64,000 bases of DNA from Streptomyces sp. L2. GTDB taxonomy: Bacteria; Actinomycetota; Actinomycetes; Streptomycetales; Streptomycetaceae. The stretch is from positions 4,526,001-4,590,000 of the forward strand of contig NZ_QBDT01000001.1 of the NCBI RefSeq assembly GCF_004124325.1. The letters are read 5' to 3'. Below the pieces are notes generated by a model. That model searched no databases. It had not been told where the DNA came from and was given only the letters and a program-made list of their open reading frames with translations. The position numbers were made by a program, and so were the translations under genes. Within the stretch, counting starts at the first letter, position 1; each line of letters starts with the position of its first letter. Of the stretch, positions 35,641 to 43,872 are shown piece after piece.

Positions 35641-35733
35641 CCCCGGTCACGGCCCCCGCATCCCGCCCCTGACCAGTCCGCCAACGGATTTCCGAGCACT
35701 GTCCCCGGGATGCTAGAGTTTCACTCGTTGCAA

Positions 35734-35807
35734 GGGCCTGTGGCGCAGTCCGGTAGCGCACCTCGTTCGCATCGAGGGGGCCAGGGGTTCAAATCCCCTC
35801 AGGTCCA
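35734..35807 (+). tRNA. tRNA-Ala (anticodon CGC)
   Basis: This 74-nt cloverleaf has acceptor arms GGGCCTG / CAGGTCC with one G-U pair. The anticodon stem is CCTCG/CGAGG with loop TTCGCAT, giving anticodon CGC. The T arm is built on GGGGTTCAAATCCCC, and the discriminator is A. CCA is not encoded. TAGAGT at 35714-35719 is a plausible -10. It reads GCG codons, common in this genome. No integrase or duplicated 3' end is seen beside it. Confidence 0.95.
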
Positions 35808-35816
35808 CGCACATGA

Positions 35817-35848
35817 GATCCCGTCCGATCGCAAGATCGGGCGGGATC
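35817..35848 (+). terminator. 14-bp hairpin just after tRNA-Ala
   Basis: The arms at 35817-35830 and 35835-35848 are complementary apart from one T-G pair, with loop GCAA. TTCG follows. It lies 9 nt after the tRNA and is a likely terminator. Confidence 0.75.
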
Positions 35849-35891
35849 TTCGTATGTCGAGGTCTTCGTATGTCGGGGGCTTTGCATGTCG
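35847..35891 (+). repeat. Short 16-17-nt direct repeats after the tRNA terminator
   Basis: TCTTCGTATGTCG occurs at 35847 and 35863, with a variant CTTTGCATGTCG at 35880. The first unit begins inside the terminator hairpin. It may be a remnant of replication slippage. Confidence 0.45.
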
Positions 35892-35916
35892 GGATCTTCG
35901 GAGGTGCCGGGGATCG

Positions 35917-37212
35917 TCACGACACGGTGGCCGGGCTCTCCGGGGCGGGTTCCTCGGGTGCCGGGTGGTTCGGGGTGCTGGTCGTGGTGGCGGTGCGCAG
36001 GGCCGCTTCGACTCGGCGGTTGTTGGTCATGGATGCCGTGACGGCCGTCATCGCGAGGAGGAGGCCGGCGGCGGTGTAGAGCGGTGTGCGGATGTCGTAG
36101 CCGGTGGCCAGCCAGCCGCCGAGGAAGGCCCCGAGGGGGGCGGCGCACATGGCCAGCATGCGGGAGGTGGAGGCGACCCGGCCCATGAGGTGGGGCGGGA
36201 CGACGGCCTGCCGGAGGGAGGGGCCGAGCACCATCGTGGCGCCCATGGCGGCTCCGCAGACGGCGAGCGCCAGCCCGGCCGCGTACGGGTTCGGGGCAGC
36301 GGCGAGGCCCAGGATGGCGAGCCCCTCGACGGCGGCCGTGCAGGTCAGTGCCGTGCCGGTGCCGAGTCGTCGGCCGAGCCGGGAGGCGATGCCCGCGCCG
36401 AGCAGGCCGCCGGTGGCCTCCGCCGTGAGGAGCAGGCCGAAGCCGTAGGTGTCGATGCCGAGGCGGTCGTGCGCGAAGAGGGCGAGGACGGTCTCCACCG
36501 CGAGGAAGGCGATGTTCCCGACCGCCGGGCGGAGCGCGAGCCCGAGCAGCAGCCGGTCCCGGAAGACGTACGAGGCCCCGGCGCGCGCCTGCCGGAGCAG
36601 CGACTCCCGGACCTCCGGCACGGGCCGGGGGGTGGCGGGAAGCGACCGTACGAGTAGCGCGGAGAGCAGGAACGACACCGCGTCGGTGAGCAGCGGAACC
36701 GACCGTCCGAGTGCGAGCAGCGCACTGCCCGCGGGTGGCCCCGCGAAGCCGGACATGGCGGTCTGGGCTCCGCGCAGACGCGAGTTGGCCCGCTCCAGGA
36801 GCTCGGGGTCGCGGCCGAGCAGCTCCGGCAGATAGGCCGTGGCGGCCGTGTCGAAGAAGAGTCCACCGAGGCCGAGCAGGAAGGCGACGGCCGTGAGCAG
36901 CGGAATGCTCAGGCCGTCGAGCGCCGCGGCCGCCGCGGGTATCGCGAGCAGCACCGCACGCGCCGCGTCCATGACCCACATCGTGCGCCGGCGGTCCCAG
37001 CGGTCCACCAGTGCGCCGCCGAGCACCCCGAAGAGCAGCCACGGCAGCGTCCCGGCGGCCGTGACGACGGCGAGCGCCATGGGATCCCGCGTCAGCGCCA
37101 GCGCGAGCAGCGGCAGCGCGGCGTGCGACACCCCGTCACCGAGTGAGGACACCGTCTGCGCGGTCCACAGGCGTGCGAACCCGGTCGGCAACTTCCCGGG
37201 AGTGGAGGTCAC
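35917..37212 (-). CDS. MFS exporter of the EntS-like (MFS_3) group
   Basis: This 431-aa 12-TM protein begins LPTGFARLWTAQTVSSLGDG and carries GALVDRWDRRRTMWVMDAAR as loop 2-3 motif, typical of the MFS_3 group that includes enterobactin exporter EntS and macrolide efflux proteins. Its GTG start overlaps the stop of the upstream ArsR-type gene by 4 nt (GTGA). The two form a tightly coupled two-gene operon. A Pro/Glu-rich tail follows the last helix. The substrate is unknown. Confidence 0.88.
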   Translation of the reverse strand: MTSTPGKLPTGFARLWTAQTVSSLGDGVSHAALPLLALALTRDPMALAVVTAAGTLPWLLFGVLGGALVDRWDRRRTMWVMDAARAVLLAIPAAAAALDGLSIPLLTAVAFLLGLGGLFFDTAATAYLPELLGRDPELLERANSRLRGAQTAMSGFAGPPAGSALLALGRSVPLLTDAVSFLLSALLVRSLPATPRPVPEVRESLLRQARAGASYVFRDRLLLGLALRPAVGNIAFLAVETVLALFAHDRLGIDTYGFGLLLTAEATGGLLGAGIASRLGRRLGTGTALTCTAAVEGLAILGLAAAPNPYAAGLALAVCGAAMGATMVLGPSLRQAVVPPHLMGRVASTSRMLAMCAAPLGAFLGGWLATGYDIRTPLYTAAGLLLAMTAVTASMTNNRRVEAALRTATTTSTPNHPAPEEPAPESPATVS

Positions 37213-37775
37213 TTGGCGTCCCCCTCGGTCCGCCCGCGCGATGCCGGGTGGAACAGCGCGAAGACGAGTGACGTGTCCGGCAGGGACGGATCGGACAGCT
37301 CCCGGTACTCGTCCGCCAGCGCGTGCAGCCGGGCCTTCAGCTCCGCGAACTGCTCGTCGGTGAGCCGCAGATGCGCCATCCGTACGAGCCGGTCGGCATC
37401 CGCCAGCGACTCCTCCAGGTCCGCGACCGCGTGCCGCATCAGCACGTCCGGCCCGCCCTCGCCCGGGTCCGGCAGCACGATGGACCGCGCGGCCATCGCG
37501 TAGTACCGCTCGGTGACACCCCGCACCTTCCGCGTCCGTACGACCTTCACCAGGCCGGCCCGCTCCAGCAGCCGCACGTGGTAGCTGGAACTCCCCTTCG
37601 CGAGGCCCACGCGCTCGGCGATCTGCGTGATCGTCGCCGGCTCGAAACGCAGCACGGCCATGATCCGGTGGCGCGTCAGATTGGAGACGGCGCGCAGTTG
37701 TTCGTCCGTCGTGACGTGAAACGTCTCGGGGGGATCAGGGAGATCCGGGAGATCAGGGAGATCGTCGGTCGGCAT
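37209..37775 (-). CDS. ArsR-type winged-helix regulator, first gene of MFS operon
   Basis: This 188-aa protein has an N-terminal wHTH (LRAVSNLTRHRIMAVLRFEP, then VGLAKGSSSYHVRLLERAGL), a wing containing VVRTRKVRGVTERYYAMAA, and a helical C-terminal domain. No cysteine metal site is seen in the recognition helix, so a metal sensor is unlikely. DLPDLPDLPDPP near the start comes from a short GGGAGATC repeat. The ATG at 37775 is chosen because a 24-nt palindrome lies directly upstream; a longer frame start would run through it. Confidence 0.88.
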   Translation of the reverse strand: MPTDDLPDLPDLPDPPETFHVTTDEQLRAVSNLTRHRIMAVLRFEPATITQIAERVGLAKGSSSYHVRLLERAGLVKVVRTRKVRGVTERYYAMAARSIVLPDPGEGGPDVLMRHAVADLEESLADADRLVRMAHLRLTDEQFAELKARLHALADEYRELSDPSLPDTSLVFALFHPASRGRTEGDAK

Positions 37776-37781
37776 GCGAGT

Positions 37782-37805
37782 AATGGTCAACGATTCTTGA
37801 CCATT
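37782..37805. promoter_or_regulatory. Perfect 9+6+9 operator of the ArsR/MFS operon
   Basis: AATGGTCAA (37782-37790) and TTGACCATT (37797-37805) are exact inverted repeats separated by 6 nt. They end 6 nt upstream of the regulator ATG. On the minus strand TTGACC could be part of a -35. This is a strong candidate autoregulatory operator. Confidence 0.75.
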
Positions 37806-37847
37806 GCGCAAGGGGATGGGCGCGAGTCGCGCGACCGGCACGGCGAG

Positions 37848-37879
37848 GCCCCCGCCGGGCCGGTCGGCCGGACGGGGGC
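37848..37879 (-). terminator. Hairpin after the secreted hydrolase gene
   Basis: GCCCCCG (37848-37854) pairs with CGGGGGC (37873-37879), with an inner GCCGG/CCGGA-rich stem. TT follows on the plus strand. It lies 19 nt from the minus-strand stop at 37898. Confidence 0.55.
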
Positions 37880-37897
37880 TTCACCGGTGGTGGGGTG

Positions 37898-39277
37898 TCA
37901 GGGGTTGATCGTGCCCAGGAACTCGGTCGCCGAGGTGAGGAACGTGTTCTTGGACGGGGTGGCGAAGAGGATGTCCAGGTGGGTCATCGACTCGTCCGTG
38001 GTGACGTCCACGCGGGGGATGCGGGTGTCGGAGGCCAGGTCGCGGGCGGCCTGGCCGGCCGTGCCGTGGGTGAGGTCGGACTGGAAGACGTAGAGCGGGA
38101 TGTCGATGTCCTTGGTGTGGAACAGGCGCAGGCCCTGGGCGCGGGCCACCGCGTCGTCGGTGAAGGCGGCGCCGGCGAAGTAGTCGAGGGCCAGGCGGTT
38201 GGGGGAGTACCACTCCCAGGCCGCGAGCTGCGGGTCGGCGAACGCGCGGGCGACCGAGGCGAGCGGGGTCTTGCCGTCGTCGACCCAGTCGCCCTGGTCG
38301 TCGAGGTGGCCGGAGTGCACGGAGTAGCCGGGCAGCGGGGCGTGCTGGTCCACCATCCAGCCGAGCAGCCCGGCGTTGGTGACGGGCCGGTCGGGGCGGT
38401 GGGCGGCGGGCACCTTGTCGGCGAGGACGGACGGGCCGTGCGGGTCCTGCAGGGCCCACTTGGCGGCCAGCTGGTACCACAGGGCGGCGCCCTCGGGGGA
38501 GTCGCCGAAGCCGGTGTAGACGCTGGTGGCGTTGTCGAAGACGGCGCCGTCGGTGATCTGCTGCCGCCAGGTGTCCTCCTGGTCCTTGGTGAGGCTGAAG
38601 TCGATGCCGGCGCCGCTGAGCGCGTTGCGCACGCCGCCGTCGATGACCATCAGGCCGGACAGGTCCCGGTAGCCGGGGGTGCCGTCGAAGTCCCAGGCCG
38701 CGTAGTCGAGTACGGCGGTGGCGCCCAGCGAGTGACCCCCCAGGATCACCTTGCGGCGGCCGTCGTCGGAGGCCCGCTTCACCACCCGGCGGACGTCGTT
38801 CAGCTCGGTCGCCAGGCCCCAGTCGGCCTCGTACGAGGCGGTGGCGGAGGTCTGGGCGCGGTAGCGGCCGGAGAGGTAGTAGTCGGTCGCGGAGGCCGCG
38901 TCGCCCTTGAAGCCGCTGAGGTCGGCCAGGCCCTGTTCGCGGCGGTCGATCACCCACACCTGGAGTCCGGGCACGGTGCGGGACAGGTGCTCGGCGTCCT
39001 GGCGCAGGCCGCCCGCTGCCTCGCCCCGGCCGGGGATCAGCACCAGGACCCGGCCGGCGTCGGCGGGGCCGACCTCCAGCACGTGCAGTTCCTTGGTGCT
39101 CTTGGGGCCGGGGGCGGGGCTGGCGGGGACGGTGACGACCTTCTCGTGCCAGCGGCCGTGCGAGGCGGCGGTGGCGTGCGGGGTGGCCGAGGCGGTCTGG
39201 GCCGACAGGGCGACCAGGAGGGAGGCGGCAGCCGTCACGGTGGCGGTGCGCAGACGGGAGGTGCGCTGGGCGGGCAT
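37898..39277 (-). CDS. Secreted alpha/beta hydrolase
   Basis: This 459-aa protein has a signal peptide (basic MPAQRTSRLRTA, hydrophobic core, ending around SAQTASA). It then has an alpha/beta-hydrolase domain. The nucleophile elbow is GGHSLGA (about residue 180). An acidic residue lies in DIPLYVFQSDLTHG, and the catalytic His is probably in ESMTHLDILFA near the C-terminus. VLVLIPGRGEAAGGLRQDAE forms the oxyanion region. It should be an extracellular esterase or lipase-like enzyme. Upstream are degenerate copies of the operator that marks the biosynthetic cluster, so it may belong to that regulon. Confidence 0.82.
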   Translation of the reverse strand: MPAQRTSRLRTATVTAAASLLVALSAQTASATPHATAASHGRWHEKVVTVPASPAPGPKSTKELHVLEVGPADAGRVLVLIPGRGEAAGGLRQDAEHLSRTVPGLQVWVIDRREQGLADLSGFKGDAASATDYYLSGRYRAQTSATASYEADWGLATELNDVRRVVKRASDDGRRKVILGGHSLGATAVLDYAAWDFDGTPGYRDLSGLMVIDGGVRNALSGAGIDFSLTKDQEDTWRQQITDGAVFDNATSVYTGFGDSPEGAALWYQLAAKWALQDPHGPSVLADKVPAAHRPDRPVTNAGLLGWMVDQHAPLPGYSVHSGHLDDQGDWVDDGKTPLASVARAFADPQLAAWEWYSPNRLALDYFAGAAFTDDAVARAQGLRLFHTKDIDIPLYVFQSDLTHGTAGQAARDLASDTRIPRVDVTTDESMTHLDILFATPSKNTFLTSATEFLGTINP

Positions 39278-39390
39278 GGTTCCTCGTTCCGTTCCGGGGT
39301 GGGCGGGTTGGGCAGGGCGGGGTGGGGGTGACGGGAGTGTTCCCGGCGACGGCTGTGCCGCCTCCTGCTCCGTGGCTTGATCCTGTCAGT

Positions 39391-39420
39391 TATCAGAGGT
39401 CTTATGCAAGAGGTCTGATA
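39391..39420. promoter_or_regulatory. Double degenerate copy of the cluster operator
   Basis: ATCAGAGGTCTTAT (39392-39405) and GCAAGAGGTCTGAT (39406-39419) stand head to tail. Together they form an outer palindrome, TATCAGA/TCTGATA. The first matches the site at 45559 at 17 or more of 20 positions, including the following GCAAG. It lies 114 nt upstream of the secreted hydrolase start. Confidence 0.6.
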
Positions 39421-39539
39421 CAACTGAGGGTATGGATTCCGCACGGAGAGCACAGTCGTCCCCGAGTGGGACCGGAGCCCCCCACAGCCCCGTCACCCGC
39501 GTCCCCCGGAGCCGCCGGAACCGCCGCCCGGCGGCCCCG

Positions 39540-40004
39540 CTAGGCCGCCTTCACCGGGTCCAGACCCAGCCGGTCGAAGACCTGCTTCGCCACCGCCAGC
39601 GCGGCGTTCGCGCGCGGGTGCCCGACGATCAGACTGAGGTGGAACATCGTCTCCACGATCTCCCGCGGCGAGGTGCCGAGCGACAGCGCGGCCTCCAGGT
39701 GCCGCTCCAGCTGCCCGTCCAGACCGCCCAGCGAGGTCAGCGCGATGACGTTCACGACTTCGCGGCGCCGCTGGTCGATCGCCTCACGGCCGTACACGTC
39801 ACCGAAGCAGGCCTCGACCAGGTACCGCGAGTAGTCGGGGCTGAGGGTGTCGAGGTAGGCCACCGTCTGCTCGGTCGCCTCGGCGCCGTAGGCGTTGGTG
39901 AGCAGTTCGATGCCGCGGTCGTAGCGGGCGGTGCCGGACTGGGCGGGCTGGTCGGCCTGCGGGGCCTGGGCGGTCGCGGTGGTCTCGGTCGTCTGCGTGG
40001 TCAT
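39540..40004 (-). CDS. Carboxymuconolactone decarboxylase/AhpD-fold protein
   Basis: This 154-aa protein of the CMD family has the segment VYGREAIDQRRREVVNVIALTSLGG, where family members place a catalytic motif. LERHLEAALSLGTSPREIVETMFHL is the second helical hallmark. There is no AhpD CxxC, so peroxidase activity is not expected. The strong GGAGG ribosome site fixes the start. It is divergent from the HTH regulator at 40262, an arrangement suggesting control by it. Confidence 0.87.
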   Translation of the reverse strand: MTTQTTETTATAQAPQADQPAQSGTARYDRGIELLTNAYGAEATEQTVAYLDTLSPDYSRYLVEACFGDVYGREAIDQRRREVVNVIALTSLGGLDGQLERHLEAALSLGTSPREIVETMFHLSLIVGHPRANAALAVAKQVFDRLGLDPVKAA

Positions 40005-40261
40005 GGGGTCGTCCTCCTGGGTGCGGTGACGCGTGCGTCGGGCAAGGGCAAGGGCAAGCGCATGGGGAAGGGAGCTGTGGTGGAGCCTGCGGACGGTCTC
40101 GCCGTACGGCCGTCCGGTGCCGGCTGCGAGACCAAGCCTGCCCGGAGGGGTAGGGGTTCAGGGAGTACCCCGGTCTGCCTGGGAACCCCTCGCCCGGTCA
40201 TCGCCGACCTGGTTCTCGCAGGCCCCCCTTCAGCCATGTCGGACCGGGTGGGAGTCGACTC

Positions 40262-41173
40262 ATGATGAACTTCATGGACCGAGGCCGAGAACTCTCCGAA
40301 TTCCTGCGCACCCGGCGCGAACGCCTGCAGCCGGAGGACGTCGGGCTGCCCCGCACCGGCCGGCGCCGCGCCGCCGGGCTGCGCCGCTCGGAGGTGGCCC
40401 AGCTCTCCGGCGTGAGCGTCGACTACTACGTGCGCATCGAGCAGGGCAGGGGCCGTAACCCCTCCCCGGAGGTGCTCACCGCGATCGGCCGGGCGCTCCG
40501 CCTCGACGAGCACGAACTGCGCCACCTGCTCACCCTGGCCGACGCCCCGGTCCCCGCCCCGCGCGGGCGGCAGCGGACCGAGGAACGGGTACGGCCCGGT
40601 GTGCAGCGGCTGCTGGAGGCGCTGTCGCAGACGACGCCCGCGCTGGTACTGGGCCACCGGATGGACGTGCTCGCCTTCAACCCCCTGGCCGCCGCCCTGC
40701 TCAAGGACGTCGGCGCTCTCGTGCCCGGCCGGCGGAACATGCTGCGGACCGTCTTCCTCGATCCGCGCTCGCGCACGTTCTACCGGGAGTGGGACCGCAT
40801 CGCCCGTGAGTCCATCGCCCGGCTGCGGGTGATCTGCGGCGCCTACCCCGACGATCCGCAACTCGCCGCCCTCGTCGGTGAACTCGCCGTCAAGAGCGAG
40901 GAGTTCCGGCAGCTGTGGTCGCGCTACGACGTGAGCGGAAAGCTGTTCGGCCGCAAGGAGTTCCAGCACTCGGACGTCGGCCCGCTCACCCTCGACTTCG
41001 AGGCGCTCACCCTCCCCGACGGCGCCGACCAGCAACTGGTCACGTACACGGCGGAGCCGGGCAGCGACTCGGCCCAGGGGCTGCGGCTGCTCGCCGTGGT
41101 CGCCGCCGAGCTGGTGGTGGACGTGCGCGAGGAGCGGGGGGAGCGGGAGGAGCGGGAGGTGGCGGGCGGCTGA
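40262..41173 (+). CDS. XRE-type regulator with MmyB-like ligand domain
   Basis: This 303-aa regulator has an N-terminal Cro/C1 HTH (about 10-85; RRSEVAQLSGVSVDYYVRIEQGRG is the recognition part). It then has the MmyB-like PAS-type ligand domain (ALVLGHRMDVLAFNPLAAAL to FDFEALTLPD). Proteins of this build regulate adjacent oxidoreductase genes and may bind lipids. Here the neighbour is the divergent CMD gene. A second in-frame ATG at 40274 is an alternative start. A very strong hairpin follows the gene. Confidence 0.88.
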   Translation: MMNFMDRGRELSEFLRTRRERLQPEDVGLPRTGRRRAAGLRRSEVAQLSGVSVDYYVRIEQGRGRNPSPEVLTAIGRALRLDEHELRHLLTLADAPVPAPRGRQRTEERVRPGVQRLLEALSQTTPALVLGHRMDVLAFNPLAAALLKDVGALVPGRRNMLRTVFLDPRSRTFYREWDRIARESIARLRVICGAYPDDPQLAALVGELAVKSEEFRQLWSRYDVSGKLFGRKEFQHSDVGPLTLDFEALTLPDGADQQLVTYTAEPGSDSAQGLRLLAVVAAELVVDVREERGEREEREVAGG

Positions 41174-41196
41174 GGGCGGTGCCCCGGCCGAGCGCG

Positions 41197-41255
41197 GTAC
41201 GACGAGACCGGCGCCGGTGGACCTGGTAAGTCCACCGGCGCCGGTCTCGTCGTAC
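41197..41255. terminator. 26-bp perfect-stem hairpin between convergent genes
   Basis: The arms at 41197-41222 and 41230-41255 are perfectly complementary over 26 nt with a 7-nt loop (CTGGTAA). It lies between the HTH regulator and the minus-strand DHA2 exporter, so it can terminate both. Confidence 0.85.
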
Positions 41256-41288
41256 GGCGTCGTCGTGCGCGTCGTGCGCGTCGTCCGC

Positions 41289-42836
41289 TCAGACGGTGAT
41301 CTCCTCCTTCTCGCTCACCGCCGGCTGCTCGGCCACCGCGACCGTGGGCTGCGGGCGCGGGCGCAGCAGGCGGGCGATCGGGGCGGCGCTGAGCAGGCAG
41401 ATGCCGCTGAGCACCCACAGGGTCAGGTGCAGGGCGCCGGTGTAGCCGCCGGCGAGGAAGGAGGTGAAGGCGTCGCGGTCCGCGCGCGGGGCGAGGGACA
41501 GCGCGCCGGACAGGTCGCCGCCGACCAGCTTGTCGGCGAGGCTGCCGCTGTCCGCCGTGGTGAAGCGGCCGGCGCCGGACGAGAGCCGGTTGCCGGTGGA
41601 GGTGACCAGGAAGGCGCTCATGATGACGATCGCCAGGGTCTCCCCGGAGAGCCGCATGGTGTTGAACATGCCCGCGGCCATGCCGGCCCGCTCCGGCTCC
41701 ACCGACGACACGGCGGCCGCGTCGAGCAGTCCGGCGGAGACGCCCATGCCGCTGCCGATGAGCAGCAGCGGGCCCGCGAGGACGGCGGTGGAGACGCCCG
41801 GGTGGATCACGGTGAGCCACGCGGTGCCGCCCGCCATCAGCAGCAGGCTCAGGCCGAGCAGCACCCGGGCCGGGATCCGCTGGGCCAGGTGGCCGGCGAC
41901 GGCGGGGAGCAGCAGCACCGGCAGGGTGAGCGCCATCATCGTCACACCGACGCGGGTGGTGCTGTAGCCGCCGGCGGTGACGAACCAGGACGGCAGCAGG
42001 ACCAGCAGGCTGACGAAGCCGAAGGCGAGGACGACCGGCATCAGGCAGACGGCGACGAAGGAGCGGTTGCGGAACAGGGTGAGGTCGAACATCGGGTCCC
42101 GGCGCCGGCGCTCCACGACGGCGAACGCGGCCAGCAGGACGACGCTGCCGACGATCATCGCGGGTACGACGCCGCCGCTCAGCCAGCCGGTCTGCGGACC
42201 CTCGACCAGGGCGAAGGTAAGCAGGAACAGGGCGCCGGTGAAGGTGAGGGTGCCGGGCCAGTCGACGCGGCCGCCCGCGGGTGCCTGGTGCTCGCCCGGC
42301 ATCAGCGGGATGGCGAGCATCGCGACGGCGGTCACGGCGAGGTGGGACAGGAACACGCCGCGCCAGCCGAAGCCGCTGACGAGGAGGCCGGCTGTGGACG
42401 GGCCGAGGGCGAGTCCGGCGCCGAAGGCTGAGCCGAGGATGCCGAACGCCCGGCCGAGGGCGGGGCCTTCGAACACGGTGGCCAGCATGGCGCTGCCGGA
42501 GGTGAGGACGGCGGCGGCGCCGACGCCGGCCAGGGCGCGGGCGGCGTCGAGCAGGTAGATGTTTCCGGCGAGTGCGCTGATCAGGGAGCAGAGGGCGAAC
42601 AGGGCGGTGCCGAAGGTGAACATGCGGCGGCGGCCGAAGCGGTCGGCGAGGGAGCCGGTGGCGAGCATGAACGCGCCGAAGGTGAGGTTGTAGGCGTTGA
42701 CGACCCACTGGAGGGTGGCGAGGGAGGGGGTGAGGGCGTGGCCTATGCCGGGGAGGGCTACGGAGGAGCCGGTGAGGGAGGCGGGGAGGATGCCTCCGGC
42801 CAGGCAGACTGAGGTGAGGATCAGTCCCTTGCGCAT
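41289..42836 (-). CDS. DHA2-family exporter, first of two paralogues
   Basis: This 515-aa 14-TM MFS protein has LTGSSVALPGIGHAL in helix 1, ATGSLADRFGRRRMF in loop 2-3, and GILGSAFGAGLALGPSTAG as motif C. It is clearly paralogous to the exporter at 43873: both share the ERAGMAAGMFNTMRLSGE/AGE block and the late FTSFLAGGYTGALH-type segment. An AAGGAG ribosome site supports the start. Two related exporters at a cluster border suggest self-resistance or product export. Confidence 0.86.
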   Translation of the reverse strand: MRKGLILTSVCLAGGILPASLTGSSVALPGIGHALTPSLATLQWVVNAYNLTFGAFMLATGSLADRFGRRRMFTFGTALFALCSLISALAGNIYLLDAARALAGVGAAAVLTSGSAMLATVFEGPALGRAFGILGSAFGAGLALGPSTAGLLVSGFGWRGVFLSHLAVTAVAMLAIPLMPGEHQAPAGGRVDWPGTLTFTGALFLLTFALVEGPQTGWLSGGVVPAMIVGSVVLLAAFAVVERRRRDPMFDLTLFRNRSFVAVCLMPVVLAFGFVSLLVLLPSWFVTAGGYSTTRVGVTMMALTLPVLLLPAVAGHLAQRIPARVLLGLSLLLMAGGTAWLTVIHPGVSTAVLAGPLLLIGSGMGVSAGLLDAAAVSSVEPERAGMAAGMFNTMRLSGETLAIVIMSAFLVTSTGNRLSSGAGRFTTADSGSLADKLVGGDLSGALSLAPRADRDAFTSFLAGGYTGALHLTLWVLSGICLLSAAPIARLLRPRPQPTVAVAEQPAVSEKEEITV

Positions 42837-42920
42837 GTGGTTGCTCCTTGTTCGGGGTCGGGTGCGCCTAGGGGGGGGATGGGGGTGTGCTGGGTGCGCG
42901 GGTGCGGGTGTGTGGTGGGT

Positions 42921-43134
42921 TTTTGCGCAGTTCCCCGCGCCCTTTGGGGGTGCCCCGTGGGCGGTGTCTGCGGGTGCGGGGGCGTCGTGGTTGCTCGCGC
43001 AGTTCCCCGCGCCCCTTTGGGGCGCTGGCCCCTGGGGCGTCGTTTGCGGGTGCGGGTGCGGGTGCGTCGTGGTTGCTCGCGCCCGCGCGGCGGAGCCGCA
43101 TATCGATACAGTCCCGCGCCCCTTGGGGGGCGCG
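42921..43134 (+). repeat. Three adjacent copies of a dispersed 3'-end repeat
   Basis: The 314-nt gap 42837-43150 contains no gene. It holds GCGCAGTTCCCCGCGCCC plus hairpin copies at about 42921-42957 and 42983-43024. A longer copy, closely matching 15031-15107, lies at 43065-43134. Each ends in a GCGCCCC/GGGGCGC-type hairpin. They follow the 3' end of the minus-strand gene at 43151 and resemble stacked terminators. Confidence 0.65.
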
Positions 43135-43150
43135 TTGGGGCGGGTCGGGG

Positions 43151-43750
43151 TCAGTCCGTTTCTGGTTGGGCTACTGACCAGGCGAAGGGGTCCTGGTCGG
43201 CCGGGTCCTCGGAGGGCGGGGCCGGATGGGGCTGGAAGGCGTGGGTTATCAGGGTCGTCAGGGAGGCGGGGGAGCAGCCGCCTGGGCCGGTTTGGCGGAC
43301 GAAGCGGACCTGGGCGTCATAGGGGGCCGGTTCGTCCAGGAGGAGCGGGGGGCGCAGGGGGGCCGGGGTGCGGGCGATGACGAGGTCGGAGTCGTCGAAG
43401 AAGCGGAGGCCGCGGGCGCGCAGGTCCTCGGGGAGCCAGTCGAGTTGGGGGATGCCCAGTTCCCCTATGCCGCCGGTGCCCTCGGGGAACGTGGCCAGGG
43501 AGCGCAGCTCGGGCGGGGCCTGGGACATCTCCTCCTGGGTGACGGTGACACCGGCCTCGCGTTCACCGAGCACGATCAGGACGGGGTCGCCGCGGTCGAA
43601 CCGGGCGGTGATCTCCCTCAGCTCCTCAGGACTGGGCCACAGCCCCGTCGGCGTCCACTGGGTCAGGCTCTGCCACTGCCACTTCAGGCGGGGCGCGCCC
43701 TCGAAGACGACGAGCGCGTTGCCGACGGCAAGGGTGGTGGACTGCTGCAT
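43151..43750 (-). CDS. Unrecognised soluble protein of about 199 residues
   Basis: The protein begins MQQSTTLAVGNALVVFEGAP and contains WQSLTQWTPTGLWPSPEELR. A central segment, GDPVLIVLGEREAGVTVTQEE, and an acidic Pro-rich tail follow. There is no signal peptide or membrane helix. Codon use is typical of the genome. I do not recognise the family. It lies between the two paralogous DHA2 exporters on the same strand, so a role near export or resistance is possible but unsupported by the sequence. The ATG at 43750 has AAAGG eight nt upstream. Confidence 0.65.
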   Translation of the reverse strand: MQQSTTLAVGNALVVFEGAPRLKWQWQSLTQWTPTGLWPSPEELREITARFDRGDPVLIVLGEREAGVTVTQEEMSQAPPELRSLATFPEGTGGIGELGIPQLDWLPEDLRARGLRFFDDSDLVIARTPAPLRPPLLLDEPAPYDAQVRFVRQTGPGGCSPASLTTLITHAFQPHPAPPSEDPADQDPFAWSVAQPETD

Positions 43751-43872
43751 GGCGCTTGCCTTTCTGTCGCTGCTGGTGTGCGGGCCTGTGCTGTGCGTGC
43801 CGTCCACGCCCGCAGGGCCCACGGGGGGAGCGTGGGCCCTGCGGGGTGGGGCGCCCCGGGGGAGGGGGCGGG

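Noticed and set aside
35734..35807. tRNA-Ala as an integration site for the adjacent accessory region
   Set aside because: No integrase, excisionase or duplicated tRNA 3' end was found nearby, and the next genes are ordinary MFS/ArsR genes with normal composition.
42837..43150. Short frames between the exporter and the gene at 43151
   Set aside because: They run through the dispersed repeat copies and translate to simple repeats.
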